The notes beneath the pieces were generated by a model that worked only from the letters and a program-made list of their open reading frames with translations, ran no database searches and was not told where the DNA came from. A program made the position numbers and the translations under genes. A stretch of DNA of 8,572 nt, from contig CAMPHB010000042.1 in the NCBI GenBank assembly GCA_946885755.1, forward strand, positions 1-8,572, written 5' to 3'. The DNA comes from an uncultured Methylophaga sp. (lineage in GTDB: Bacteria > Pseudomonadota > Gammaproteobacteria > Nitrosococcales > Methylophagaceae). Shown here piece after piece: positions 1 through 8,572 of the stretch. Each line of letters opens with the position of its first letter. The stretch's first letter is position 1.

Positions 1-75
1 GCCGCTGATGCCAGACATCCTTGAATTACGCCGATCGATGATGTTGTTGCTTTTGGTTCTGCCGCGCCATTTCAT
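1..75 (-). CDS. ypfJ: YpfJ-like neutral zinc metallopeptidase, N-terminal fragment
   Basis: Only the first 25 codons are inside the window; the gene runs off the left edge. The translation begins MKWRGRTKSNNIIDRR, which closely resembles the conserved start of the YpfJ family (a positively charged M-[KR]-W-x-G-R segment followed by S-x-N-[IV]-x-D-R-R). Family members are predicted membrane-anchored zinc peptidases with an HExxH motif further downstream, which cannot be seen here. The ATG at 75-73 is preceded by a modest CAGGG ribosome binding site. An ATG five bases further upstream on the coding strand's complement side is in another frame and stops quickly. The neighbouring hydrolase reads in the same direction but ends in its own terminator, so this gene probably has a separate promoter between 76 and 157. 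The call rests on a short N-terminal match recognised from memory. Confidence 0.6.
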   Translation of the reverse strand, partial: MKWRGRTKSNNIIDRRNSRMSGISG

Positions 76-157
76 GGGCAATATCCCTGTTTGACTTACA
101 GTGATATTAGCAGAAGTGTATTGTTTGAGATTGAAAAACCAGCAAGTGATTAGCCGC

Positions 158-190
158 AAAAAAATGGATGCCGGAATGGCGCCGGCATCC
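158..190 (-). terminator. Intrinsic terminator of the dienelactone hydrolase gene
   Basis: A perfect 9-bp inverted repeat, GGATGCCGG (166-174) and CCGGCATCC (182-190), encloses a 7-base loop. On the minus strand it is followed by a run of seven T (158-164). It starts 17 bases past the hydrolase stop codon, so it fits a Rho-independent terminator for that gene and insulates the YpfJ-like gene downstream. Confidence 0.85.
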
Positions 191-206
191 GTTGTCTTAG
201 GATGAT

Positions 207-950
207 TTAACGTAATGTGCGGCTGAATAAATTCAGTGCCAGCTGATAACCAATGGCTGCTGTTTGTGCGTCGTAACGGCCACCGTCACCTTCATCACGC
301 ATAAACGCATGTTCGGCATTAAACTCATGCCAGGTGAAGGTGATATCAGTTTTATTCAGTGTTGCGTAGATTTTATCGAGGCCGTCACGCGGTACATGAT
401 TGTCCTGTTTGCCCCAGATCATCAGCAATTCACCTTTAATATCGTCAAGGCGTTCCATGCTGTGCTGGCCGGGCTGATTCGGGATCACCTGAATATGTAA
501 ATCCGTGGCATAAAAACAGGCTGTGCCTTTAACTTCCGGCTGTAACGCCGCACGAAACGCCAGATGCCCGCCGATGCAGTAACCCATGGCACCAATTTGG
601 CCGTTAGCCCACGGTTGCTGCTGAACGAACTCAATCATGGCGCGGTTATCGCTATCGTAACCCTGCACATCCTTGGTCATTTTGTCGTTGTTGCCTTTTT
701 CACGACCGGCATCGTCATAACCTAAAACCGTGCCAATCGGATTCAGCTCATGGAACACTTCCGGCACCAGCACTGCATAACCATGACTGGCCATAAACCG
801 CGCGGCGCGTTCAATCGGGCCGGTTTGCTGAAAGATCTCTGAGTAAAACAAAATCACCGGAAAACTGCCATCACCGACCGGGCGGTGAATATAAGTGCGC
901 ATGACGCCGGTAGGGGTGTCGAGATCAGCAAAATGGCTTTGGATTTTCAT
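207..950 (-). CDS. Dienelactone hydrolase family protein (alpha/beta hydrolase)
   Basis: This 247-residue cytoplasmic alpha/beta hydrolase belongs to the dienelactone hydrolase family, whose founding member opens dienelactone in chloroaromatic breakdown; most chromosomal homologues have unknown substrates. The family's catalytic residues are all visible: nucleophile Cys125 in GYCIGG, Asp183 in WGKQDNHVP, His214 in NAEHAF, and the Glu38 that tunes the cysteine (YSEIF). Length matches the family (about 230-250). I chose the ATG at 950-948 because it starts MKIQSHFADLDTPTG, a typical N-terminus, and has an AAAGG ribosome binding site about 8 bases upstream. The longer in-frame start at 1046 would add 32 residues unlike the family. 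It is transcribed alone, divergent from icd, and ends at a strong terminator. No ring-cleavage genes are nearby, so a role in aromatic degradation is not supported here. Confidence 0.9.
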   Translation of the reverse strand: MKIQSHFADLDTPTGVMRTYIHRPVGDGSFPVILFYSEIFQQTGPIERAARFMASHGYAVLVPEVFHELNPIGTVLGYDDAGREKGNNDKMTKDVQGYDSDNRAMIEFVQQQPWANGQIGAMGYCIGGHLAFRAALQPEVKGTACFYATDLHIQVIPNQPGQHSMERLDDIKGELLMIWGKQDNHVPRDGLDKIYATLNKTDITFTWHEFNAEHAFMRDEGDGGRYDAQTAAIGYQLALNLFSRTLR

Positions 951-1000
951 GGTTAACCTTTTTGTTAAGAACGGAAAGCGGATTAAAACAAAATGGCTGC

Positions 1001-1030
1001 ATTGTATAACGACATCAGCTTTGATGTTGA
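1001..1030 (-). promoter_or_regulatory. Candidate sigma-70 promoter for the hydrolase gene
   Basis: On the minus strand a TCAACA -35 box (1030-1025, 4/6 match) and a TACAAT -10 box (1006-1001, 5/6) are separated by 18 bases. Transcription would begin near 994, giving a leader of about 45 bases before the hydrolase ATG at 950. This is a by-eye match and not proof. Confidence 0.4.
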
Positions 1031-1084
1031 TGCCCAATGCGTGCAACCGTCATCGCCGGCTCGGGCAAAGCGGCTGACATCCAG

Positions 1085-1090
1085 TATAAT
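1085..1090 (+). promoter_or_regulatory. Possible -10 box upstream of icd
   Basis: A perfect TATAAT lies about 140 bases upstream of the icd start. There is no convincing -35 box at 16-18 bases upstream (the region reads GGGCAAAGCGG), so a distal promoter here would need an activator or be weak. A second weak candidate closer to the gene is TTGCAA (1182-1187) with TATTCA 16 bases later (1204-1209). Either could be the icd promoter; neither is strong. Confidence 0.25.
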
Positions 1091-1182
1091 TGCTGCCGGT
1101 AAACGTGACTTAATGCACGTATCGAATTGGCTGAAGTGTTGATTCAGCATCTAAAACGCCGGAAGCCCTGCATTTGTAAGTT

Positions 1183-3450
<2,268 letters not shown>

Positions 3451-3465
3451 GCCGGTTTGATGCTG

Positions 3466-3492
3466 AAAAAGCCCTCGATGGAGGGCTTTTTT
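3466..3492 (+). terminator. Intrinsic terminator of icd
   Basis: AAAAAGCCCTC (3466-3476), a GATG loop and GAGGGCTTTTTT (3481-3492) make a GC-rich hairpin followed by six T. It begins 16 bases after the icd stop. The A-run on the left could also serve as a T-tract on the minus strand, but no minus-strand gene ends here. Confidence 0.92.
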
Positions 3493-3551
3493 ATTTAAGA
3501 CGCTTCAAGTGTAGTCGGCATGACATGGTTCTTCGTTTTTTAATTCTTTAC

Positions 3552-3578
3552 TTAAAACAGCAATTTATAGGCTATTAT
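3552..3578 (+). promoter_or_regulatory. Weak candidate promoter for the NERD-domain gene
   Basis: A TATTAT -10 box (3573-3578, 5/6) has a TTAAAA hexamer (3552-3557, 4/6) 15 bases upstream, slightly closer than ideal. It lies between the icd terminator and the NERD gene start at 3606, in an AT-rich stretch, and would give a leader of about 20 bases. Confidence 0.35.
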
Positions 3579-3605
3579 TTAAGGCAAAATTAAGGACGAT
3601 TTATT

Positions 3606-4373
3606 GTGAAGTCACCTCTAAAAGACAGCCCGCTTCGTAATCCTGGCGAATCTCTTGATAAAGAAATAGACAAGCTGGTTAACGATACGGCGATGACATA
3701 CTTGGTAATGATGTTATTTAGTATTGTTCTTGCCGGACTTGAATGGTGGCGTTGGACTCGCGATATAAAACTTGATCCTATTGGTGTAACTGTTGTTGCA
3801 TTGATTGTTACGCCGTTTTGTATCTATAAAATTGTTAAATCACTCCGTAAGGCAAAACGTCTAAAACAGGGCCGAGACGGTGAAAAAGCCGTTGGTCAGT
3901 ATCTTGAAAACCTTAGAGAAACCTCAGCAAAAATCTATCACGACATACCGGCCAAAAACTTCAATATTGATCATGTAGTCATCGCTAAAAGTGGTATTTA
4001 CGTAATTGAAACCAAGACTTACAGCAAACCTGACAGTGGTCGTCCTAGCGTCATATTTGATGGTACATCACTGAAACTCAATTCAGGGGTCACAACTGAT
4101 AAACCGTTAAGTCAGGTTCAGGCATCAAGTAACTGGCTACGAGAGCTGATTAAGGAAACAACTGGTAAAGCATTTGCCGTTAAACCGGTGATTGTTTTCC
4201 CCGGCTGGTTTATTGAGCCGACCAGTGATGCAAAAGCCAGTGATATCTGGGTATTAAACCCAAAAGGGTTGCCGACATTTATCGCCAATAGCAAAGATAA
4301 AATGACATCAGAGGATATGAATCTGGTGTCATTTCATCTTTCTCGATATGTGAGAACCTATAAAGAAAACTGA
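3606..4373 (+). CDS. Membrane-anchored NERD (nuclease-related) domain protein
   Basis: This 255-residue protein has two predicted membrane segments (about 30-48 and 58-78) followed by a basic linker (KSLRKAKRLKQGR) and a NERD domain from about residue 90 to 205. NERD is a nuclease-related domain proposed to share the PD-(D/E)xK core. The expected signature is visible: Glu93 in GRDGEKAV, Asp122 in NIDHVV, Glu135-x-Lys137 in YVIETKTY, and the conserved Gln171 before a helix. The active-site pattern therefore looks intact. The start is GTG at 3606 with an AAGGA site 9 bases upstream. The gene is clearly more AT-rich than icd and stands alone, converging on the cyclase gene with a 40-base gap. 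Biological roles of most NERD proteins are unknown; DNA or RNA cleavage is a family-based guess. No helicase, kinase or defence partner is adjacent. Confidence 0.85.
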   Translation: MKSPLKDSPLRNPGESLDKEIDKLVNDTAMTYLVMMLFSIVLAGLEWWRWTRDIKLDPIGVTVVALIVTPFCIYKIVKSLRKAKRLKQGRDGEKAVGQYLENLRETSAKIYHDIPAKNFNIDHVVIAKSGIYVIETKTYSKPDSGRPSVIFDGTSLKLNSGVTTDKPLSQVQASSNWLRELIKETTGKAFAVKPVIVFPGWFIEPTSDAKASDIWVLNPKGLPTFIANSKDKMTSEDMNLVSFHLSRYVRTYKEN

Positions 4374-4413
4374 ACAAGTGGATAGCTTTGACCAACCACA
4401 CGTTTGTTATTAA

Positions 4414-5382
4414 TTAGCGAATTTTTTGATCTTTCGCCGCATACATTTTTTTATCAGCAGCGGCCAAAAGATCATCAATTGTCATGTGATCATCTACGCT
4501 GGTGTTGACATAACCGACGCTGTACTCAATGTCGTAGCCGCGAGCTGCTTCTGTGTTGTAGGTAGTGACTTCGGTTTTAAAACGATCGATGACCCGTTGG
4601 GTATTGTCGGCATCGACATCCATCATCAGCACGGCAAACTCATCACCGCCAATCCGGCCGAACACGTCTGATTGACGAAAGACTTCACGCATAATATTGG
4701 CAAAGACAACCAATGCTCTGTCACCTTCGGCATGACCAAATTGGTCATTAATTGGTTTAAATTTATTTAAATCAAACAACAAAATCGAGGCTGTTAAGCC
4801 TTTGCGGCGGCAGATATTCAAACTGTGTTTAGCCAGATCGGCAAAACCGCGGCGATTGGAAATCAGGGTCAGCTCATCCAGCGTAGCCAATTGCAGCGCG
4901 GCAATTTCCTGTTCAGCCATGACACCGAGATCTTTTAATAACTGCGAGTCTTCGGGGTCGAATGCACGAGGCTCGGTGTCGATGATACAAAGCGTGCCCA
5001 GTGCGCTGCCGTTATTCACTTTGAGCGGATAACCGGCATAAAAACGGATATTAGGATCGGCCGTCACCAACGGATTATCTCTGAAACGATGGTCATCCAG
5101 CGCATCTTCGACGACAAACACGTCATTGCCTAAAATGGCATGGCCGCAAAAAGAGACTTCTCGCGAAGTTTCGTCGGGAATATCCATTTCAGAGGATTTC
5201 GATTTAAACCACTGGCGGCCATCATCAATCAGGCTCAATACCGAAATATCGACGCCAAACATACGTTTCGCCATACGGGTCAGCCGGTCAAATCGTTCTT
5301 CAGGTGCCGAATCAAGTAACTTCAGCGCCCGAAGTTTTTCCAGTCTTTGTTTTTCATCTTCAGGAATGGTTGGCGAGATCAT
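4414..5382 (-). CDS. GAF-GGDEF diguanylate cyclase
   Basis: This 322-residue soluble protein is predicted to make the second messenger c-di-GMP from two GTP. A GAF sensor domain covers about 25-163 and contains the SFCGHAI motif (77-83) typical of a widespread sensor subfamily. The GGDEF domain covers about 165-320, starting with LDELTLISNRRGF. The active site GGDEF (245-249) is intact, Asp204 in FDLNKFKPIND fits the metal site, and RQSD (236-239) five residues before GGDEF fits the RxxD inhibitory site for product feedback. No membrane segment or signal peptide is seen, so it acts in the cytoplasm. The ATG at 5382-5380 has an AAGGAG site about 11 bases upstream. It is followed by the converging NERD gene; no obvious terminator is present in the 40-base gap. 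The ligand of the GAF domain cannot be deduced. Confidence 0.93.
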   Translation of the reverse strand: MISPTIPEDEKQRLEKLRALKLLDSAPEERFDRLTRMAKRMFGVDISVLSLIDDGRQWFKSKSSEMDIPDETSREVSFCGHAILGNDVFVVEDALDDHRFRDNPLVTADPNIRFYAGYPLKVNNGSALGTLCIIDTEPRAFDPEDSQLLKDLGVMAEQEIAALQLATLDELTLISNRRGFADLAKHSLNICRRKGLTASILLFDLNKFKPINDQFGHAEGDRALVVFANIMREVFRQSDVFGRIGGDEFAVLMMDVDADNTQRVIDRFKTEVTTYNTEAARGYDIEYSVGYVNTSVDDHMTIDDLLAAADKKMYAAKDQKIR

Positions 5383-5516
5383 TGTTGATGGATCTCCTTA
5401 CAGTTAGGTTTTGGGAAATAAAGCTGATTACACAGGCTAATCGAGCAACGCTGCCAGTGGCAAGCGACGCCATCACACAACTGCATAATCAATCGTGGCG
5501 AATAAAAACGCTATTA
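5383..5516. other. Gap between lipoprotein and cyclase genes
   Basis: This 134-base stretch separates two minus-strand genes. I found no T-tailed hairpin for the lipoprotein gene; only a short GCC/GGC dyad near 5451-5461 is present. I saw no clear -35/-10 pair for the cyclase, so read-through from the lipoprotein gene is possible. Confidence 0.5.
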
Positions 5517-6158
5517 TCAGGGCGTCTCATCAATCGACTGATAACCTTCACGGTAGTCGATTTCGGTGTCTTTTGGCTGTTTTTCCAGCACCATGCTGTT
5601 GCCGCCGATAGAGACTTTAAAGCTGTTTTCAGTGACTTCTGAAACAGTGTATTGGGTGAGATCGACAAACATGGCATCACCGCTGAGCCGGGTAATACTG
5701 TCATCGATTTGTGACAGGTAGGTCATATCGTCATCGTAATAGGTGACCAGTTCAGAAACGGTGGCCATACCTTCTTCGGCCGGCGTAAATGTCAGGGCAA
5801 ACGTGAATTGATCCTGATGACCAATCCAGGTTGAATCGGCCAACATGTCATAATCAATGCCGCGGGTGAGTGTGATGTCTTCGGCTTCTAAATTACCCGC
5901 ATCATTTACTTTCAGAAAATGATTGGCTAAATCCAGATCGCTGCTCAGCGTGATGACCTGATCGCCGTTGTCATATTGATAATTTGCGGTGGTGACGAGC
6001 TCGCCGCCTTTTTCAATGGTCAGTTTGCCATCCGGCAAAAACTGATAGCTGGTCAAACCATCCGGTTCAATAAATCTGCCCTGAAAATCATGATCACTGC
6101 CACATGCAGTCAGCAAAAAAGACAGTGTTAAAGCCAGCAGCCATGCAAAATGTTTCAT
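5517..6158 (-). CDS. Predicted lipoprotein of unknown function
   Basis: This 213-residue protein begins MKHFAWLLALTLSFLLTACGS, a lipoprotein signal peptide with lipobox LTAC and acylated Cys19. There is no Asp at position +2 after the cysteine, so outer-membrane sorting is more likely than inner-membrane retention. The mature part is rich in Thr, Val, Asp and aromatic residues in short alternating stretches (for example YQFLPDGKLTIEKGG), which suggests a mostly beta structure in the periplasm. I do not recognise a family. I start it at the ATG (6158-6156); a TTG one codon earlier is also possible and is served by the same AAAGAGAA ribosome binding site. It follows the six-cysteine secreted protein in the same direction after 90 bases and could share its transcript. 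Confidence 0.8.
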   Translation of the reverse strand: MKHFAWLLALTLSFLLTACGSDHDFQGRFIEPDGLTSYQFLPDGKLTIEKGGELVTTANYQYDNGDQVITLSSDLDLANHFLKVNDAGNLEAEDITLTRGIDYDMLADSTWIGHQDQFTFALTFTPAEEGMATVSELVTYYDDDMTYLSQIDDSITRLSGDAMFVDLTQYTVSEVTENSFKVSIGGNSMVLEKQPKDTEIDYREGYQSIDETP

Positions 6159-6248
6159 CAATTTGAATTCTCTTTGTCAGATAAAAATCAGTTGCTGAGG
6201 ATACCCTGAAACCGTCAAGGCGCAAAATTGGTATTGGGCAGCAATGCA

Positions 6249-6671
6249 CTATGGTTGGATAGCATCAACACGGCATTTTACCGATTTGATTTCAGCGTTG
6301 TTAGCTTCAGTTTGCGTTGCAAAGTTAAATGTCACCGGCATTTCAAATGTGTCACTGCCATTAGCTGCTAATTCAATGGTCTGAGAATCGCGCTGCCGGA
6401 GGCTGTCTCTGATACCCATGACGCTTTTCAGATAATTCAGCTCAACCTCGCAGCCAACGGCAGCCTTTCCAGCGGTTAAGTTAGCCGATGGCTGATAAAC
6501 AATATTGGCAACGCAACGGGTCAAATATTGTGTCGACGATGATGTATCGCATTGCAGCGTAGTATTTTTTACCACCACGCAAGTTTGATTATCATCGCCG
6601 GCACACGTCGTCTCAGCCGCCAGAGGGGTGATGGAGAGTAAAGGTAATATCAGTAATATGCTTTTTATCAT
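6249..6671 (-). CDS. Small exported protein with six cysteines, unknown function
   Basis: This 140-residue product starts with a Sec signal peptide, MIKSILLILPLLSITPLAAE, probably cut after Ala19. The mature protein has exactly six cysteines (23, 31, 41, 53, 74, 133), an even number that fits three disulphides in the periplasm or outside the cell. It is otherwise Thr/Asn/Ala-rich with short beta-like stretches. I do not recognise a family. The ATG at 6671-6669 is chosen because it places the signal peptide at the N-terminus and has a GGTGG ribosome binding site about 5 bases upstream. An upstream in-frame ATG at 6734 would bury the signal behind 21 residues and has no clear site. It is divergent from the chemoreceptor gene and lies 90 bases upstream of the lipoprotein gene. 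A pilin-like or surface role is possible but unsupported. Confidence 0.75.
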   Translation of the reverse strand: MIKSILLILPLLSITPLAAETTCAGDDNQTCVVVKNTTLQCDTSSSTQYLTRCVANIVYQPSANLTAGKAAVGCEVELNYLKSVMGIRDSLRQRDSQTIELAANGSDTFEMPVTFNFATQTEANNAEIKSVKCRVDAIQP

Positions 6672-6879
6672 CGAGCCACCGTATGGTTTTATAAATAAAT
6701 GGTCACCGAACTTGATCGTGACGATGCGTAACATGGACCAGTAAATCAGCCTTTAAGTTGTTAGTTAAATGACGCTTTAAAATTATAGCGGCCGGATGGC
6801 AAAGCAATGTTGCCTGCAACCGTAACAGCAATGTCACATTTGCACTGCATCATTCCCACCATTTAAGTGTGGTGGTGCA
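6672..6879. promoter_or_regulatory. Divergent promoter region between secreted protein and chemoreceptor
   Basis: This 208-base AT-rich region must drive two genes in opposite directions. On the minus strand there is a perfect TATAAT (6787-6782) and a TATAAA (6693-6688), neither with a good -35 at the right distance. On the plus strand TAAAAT (6778-6783) overlaps the first of these. A GTTGC/GCAAC dyad (6809-6820) and two AGCAATGT copies (6803-6810, 6827-6834) lie downstream of them, towards the chemoreceptor. I can place the region but not the exact start sites. Confidence 0.4.
6856..6875 (+). promoter_or_regulatory. Hairpin covering the chemoreceptor ribosome binding site
   Basis: CCACCA (6856-6861) can pair with TGGTGG (6870-6875) across an 8-base loop. 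The right arm is the only purine-rich, Shine-Dalgarno-like stretch before the ATG at 6880, so the mRNA may mask its own ribosome binding site. The pairing is perfect but short; there is no evidence it is regulated. Confidence 0.35.
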
Positions 6880-8496
6880 ATGCTCAAAACCGTTCGCAGC
6901 CGGATCTTGTTTTATTCATTTTTCTCAGCTTTTGCGCTGTCAGCACTCACGTTTTTGGCCTCATCGATCATAGGCAAAGCCGAAAATGTCGCTGAAAATC
7001 TGATACAAAACAGCCTCACCGAATCTTGGTTGCTGAATGATCTGGAGCAAGACCTGCGCCGTTTGCAGGATCTGTCATACAAAACCAAAGGCCAGTTGCT
7101 GCTGTGGGATGAAATTGATGCTGAATTCGCGGCATTATCAACGTCAATTCCAACGAACTGGCAGGCAATTCAGAGCAATGCACAACTGAGCCACTGGGCC
7201 ACAGAAAACGCCGAAATTTACGCATCAGTCACCGCATTTATTGATGAACTTGGCAAAGGTATCAGCGAAAAAAGTTATTACGAAGCGGGCAAAACCGTCG
7301 ACTTTTCGCTGTTTCCAGCCTTATCGCCAATGCTCGACAGTATCAATGGCCGCAACGCAGCCAGCCGTGAGCGTATCGATCACGAATCCAGCGAGCTGCT
7401 GAGTTACCTTGAGCGCCAGCAGGCATCGTTAATGATTGGCTTTGTGGTGTTTCTGACGGTCATTGTGTTGATGACTTTCTGGCTGCGAAAAACGGTCATC
7501 TCCCGTTTGCAACGTATCGAGCGCGATATCCAGACAATGAACGCAAAATCGGATCTGGCCAATCCGCCGGTACTCAGTGGCTCGGATGAAGTCGCCGGCG
7601 TGGCAACGGCGCTGATGAGTTTAGTGGGCCGCTTTGAAAGTTTTATCGGCGATATCCGCACGGCTTCAAAAACCGTCAATGACCGTTCAGATCGCCTTGA
7701 TAATCAGGCCCGTGAACTGGAAGCTGCCTCACAAATGACCTATCAGCAGATTCAGGATGTGAATCACTCAATGCAGGCGATGGCCGAGCAGGCGTCGACG
7801 ATTGAAGTCTCAACACGTGATTCTGCGGAAACCGTCCGATCTGCAGTGACCGCCAATGCCGTGATTCAGTCCGGTCTGAAAAAGAACGAAACGGCAGCCG
7901 ATAACACAGTTGAAGTCATTGGCCGGGTTTCTGAATCAATACACGAACTCACCGAATCGGCCGGTAATATTGAAAAAGTCATCAGCGTGATTGCCGAAAT
8001 CGCCGAGCAAACCAATCTGCTGGCACTCAATGCCGCGATTGAAGCCGCCAGAGCAGGGGAACATGGCCGCGGATTTGCGGTGGTGGCCGATGAAGTTCGA
8101 ACCCTGTCAAAACGCACTACTGAATCCACCGGCCAAATCCGCCAGTGGGTTGCCGGATTGATTTCAGGCGTAAAAGGTGTCGAACAGTTAATCGCCGAAA
8201 TGACACAAGCCGGCAGTGACAACCGGCAAATGCTGGAAGACCTCAAAGGTCAGCTTGTCGAGATGAATCGATGGTTTGCCGATTTACAGCAACGTAGTGA
8301 GATCATTAACGAAGCTTTGTTAGTGCAACGCGAAGAAATTGATCGGGTTGGTTCAAGGTTCGCAACACTAGATGCCCATGCGGCAACCGTTAGTGAAAAT
8401 GTCATCGGTAGCCGTGAGATCAGCTTTGCATTAAAAAATGAAGCTAACTCCATGAACCAACTCACGGCAAGATTTCGGACGTCGTTTGATAGTTAA
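6880..8496 (+). CDS. Methyl-accepting chemotaxis protein (4HB/HAMP type)
   Basis: This 538-residue inner-membrane chemoreceptor senses a signal outside the cytoplasm and controls the CheA kinase. Layout: membrane segment 1 (about 10-31), a mostly helical periplasmic domain (about 32-182) that looks like a four-helix bundle, membrane segment 2 (about 184-202), HAMP (about 203-256, with a SDEVAG motif), and a coiled-coil signalling domain to the end. The hairpin tip that binds CheA/CheW is fully conserved (about 372-412: [20 protein letters not shown] then [15 protein letters not shown]). There is no C-terminal NWETF-like pentapeptide; it ends RFRTSFDS, so CheR/CheB would not tether through one. 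The ATG at 6880 places the first membrane segment normally, though the ribosome binding site (GTGGTGG) is weak. The ligand is unknown. No other che genes are adjacent. Confidence 0.95.
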   Translation: MLKTVRSRILFYSFFSAFALSALTFLASSIIGKAENVAENLIQNSLTESWLLNDLEQDLRRLQDLSYKTKGQLLLWDEIDAEFAALSTSIPTNWQAIQSNAQLSHWATENAEIYASVTAFIDELGKGISEKSYYEAGKTVDFSLFPALSPMLDSINGRNAASRERIDHESSELLSYLERQQASLMIGFVVFLTVIVLMTFWLRKTVISRLQRIERDIQTMNAKSDLANPPVLSGSDEVAGVATALMSLVGRFESFIGDIRTASKTVNDRSDRLDNQARELEAASQMTYQQIQDVNHSMQAMAEQASTIEVSTRDSAETVRSAVTANAVIQSGLKKNETAADNTVEVIGRVSESIHELTESAGNIEKVISVIAEIAEQTNLLALNAAIEAARAGEHGRGFAVVADEVRTLSKRTTESTGQIRQWVAGLISGVKGVEQLIAEMTQAGSDNRQMLEDLKGQLVEMNRWFADLQQRSEIINEALLVQREEIDRVGSRFATLDAHAATVSENVIGSREISFALKNEANSMNQLTARFRTSFDS

Positions 8497-8519
8497 AACC
8501 AATTTAAACGTAAGTTGAA

Positions 8520-8572
8520 TTAACTGAGTGGAAAGGCAATCTCAGCATAATGTTGCTGATAGACCACCTCAA
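8520..8572 (-). CDS. Possible C-terminal end of a converging gene
   Basis: Read on the minus strand, the last 53 bases are open and end at a TAA (8522-8520), giving the tail EVVYQQHYAEIAFPLS. The composition looks like a real protein end, and a gene here would converge on the chemoreceptor with a gap of 23 bases. Only 16 residues are visible, so no family can be named and chance cannot be ruled out. Confidence 0.35.
   Translation of the reverse strand, partial: EVVYQQHYAEIAFPLS

Noticed and set aside
207..950. Dienelactone hydrolase as evidence of an aromatic degradation cluster
   Set aside because: No dioxygenase, cycloisomerase or transporter genes are nearby, and the family is widespread in genomes without that pathway.
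951..1046. Longer N-terminus for the dienelactone hydrolase
   Set aside because: The extra 32 residues do not resemble the family, and the internal ATG at 950 has a good ribosome binding site.
3606..4373. NERD gene as part of an anti-phage defence system
   Set aside because: No helicase, methylase, toxin-antitoxin, integrase or other defence gene is adjacent; its neighbours are a metabolic and a signalling gene.
4374..4413. Bidirectional terminator between the NERD and cyclase genes
   Set aside because: No inverted repeat of useful length was found in the 40-base gap.
6766..6798. Flagellar sigma-28 promoter for the chemoreceptor
   Set aside because: TAAA and GCCGGAT elements are present, but their spacing (9 or 21 bases from the two TAAA copies) does not fit the usual 15.
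7866..8246. 126-codon open frame on the minus strand inside the chemoreceptor gene
   Set aside because: Antisense to the conserved signalling domain; Ser/Ala/Thr-rich low-complexity translation typical of a shadow frame.
8542..8559. TCAGCA/TGCTGA hairpin as a terminator for the chemoreceptor gene
   Set aside because: There is no T-tract after it on either strand, and it falls inside the possible converging coding end.

Overview
The window looks like ordinary chromosomal DNA from a gammaproteobacterium of medium GC content. Supporting signs are the monomeric (type II) isocitrate dehydrogenase, a YpfJ-type metallopeptidase start, a GAF-GGDEF diguanylate cyclase, an outer-membrane-type lipoprotein and a chemoreceptor, all with AGGAG-like ribosome binding sites and simple hairpin terminators. 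I cannot fix the genus. No tRNA, rRNA, insertion sequence, prophage gene or CRISPR array was seen.

Layout. At the left edge is the first 25 codons of a minus-strand YpfJ-like zinc metallopeptidase (1-75). Next is a minus-strand dienelactone hydrolase family gene (207-950) with a clear intrinsic terminator at 158-190. A divergent intergenic region of about 280 bp (951-1230) holds a fair promoter for the hydrolase and weaker signals for the plus-strand icd gene (1231-3450), which ends at a strong terminator (3466-3492). A more AT-rich plus-strand gene (3606-4373) encodes a membrane-anchored NERD-domain protein. It converges with a minus-strand GAF-GGDEF cyclase (4414-5382). Two more minus-strand genes follow: a lipoprotein of unknown function (5517-6158) and a small exported protein with six cysteines (6249-6671). 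A divergent region (6672-6879) separates these from a plus-strand methyl-accepting chemotaxis protein (6880-8496). The right edge may hold the last codons of a converging minus-strand gene (8520-8572).

The genes do not form one pathway. Most are single-gene transcription units in alternating directions. The cyclase and the chemoreceptor are both signalling genes (c-di-GMP and chemotaxis), but nothing in the sequence couples them directly.

The most notable observation is in the isocitrate dehydrogenase. Every substrate, metal and catalytic residue I could place is conserved, but the three positions that contact the 2'-phosphate of NADP in characterised monomeric enzymes (His, Arg, Arg) are Leu587, Ser598 and Glu647 here. 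This predicts an enzyme that prefers NAD, although the default family annotation would be NADP-dependent. The residue correspondence comes from remembered family sequences, not from a computed alignment.
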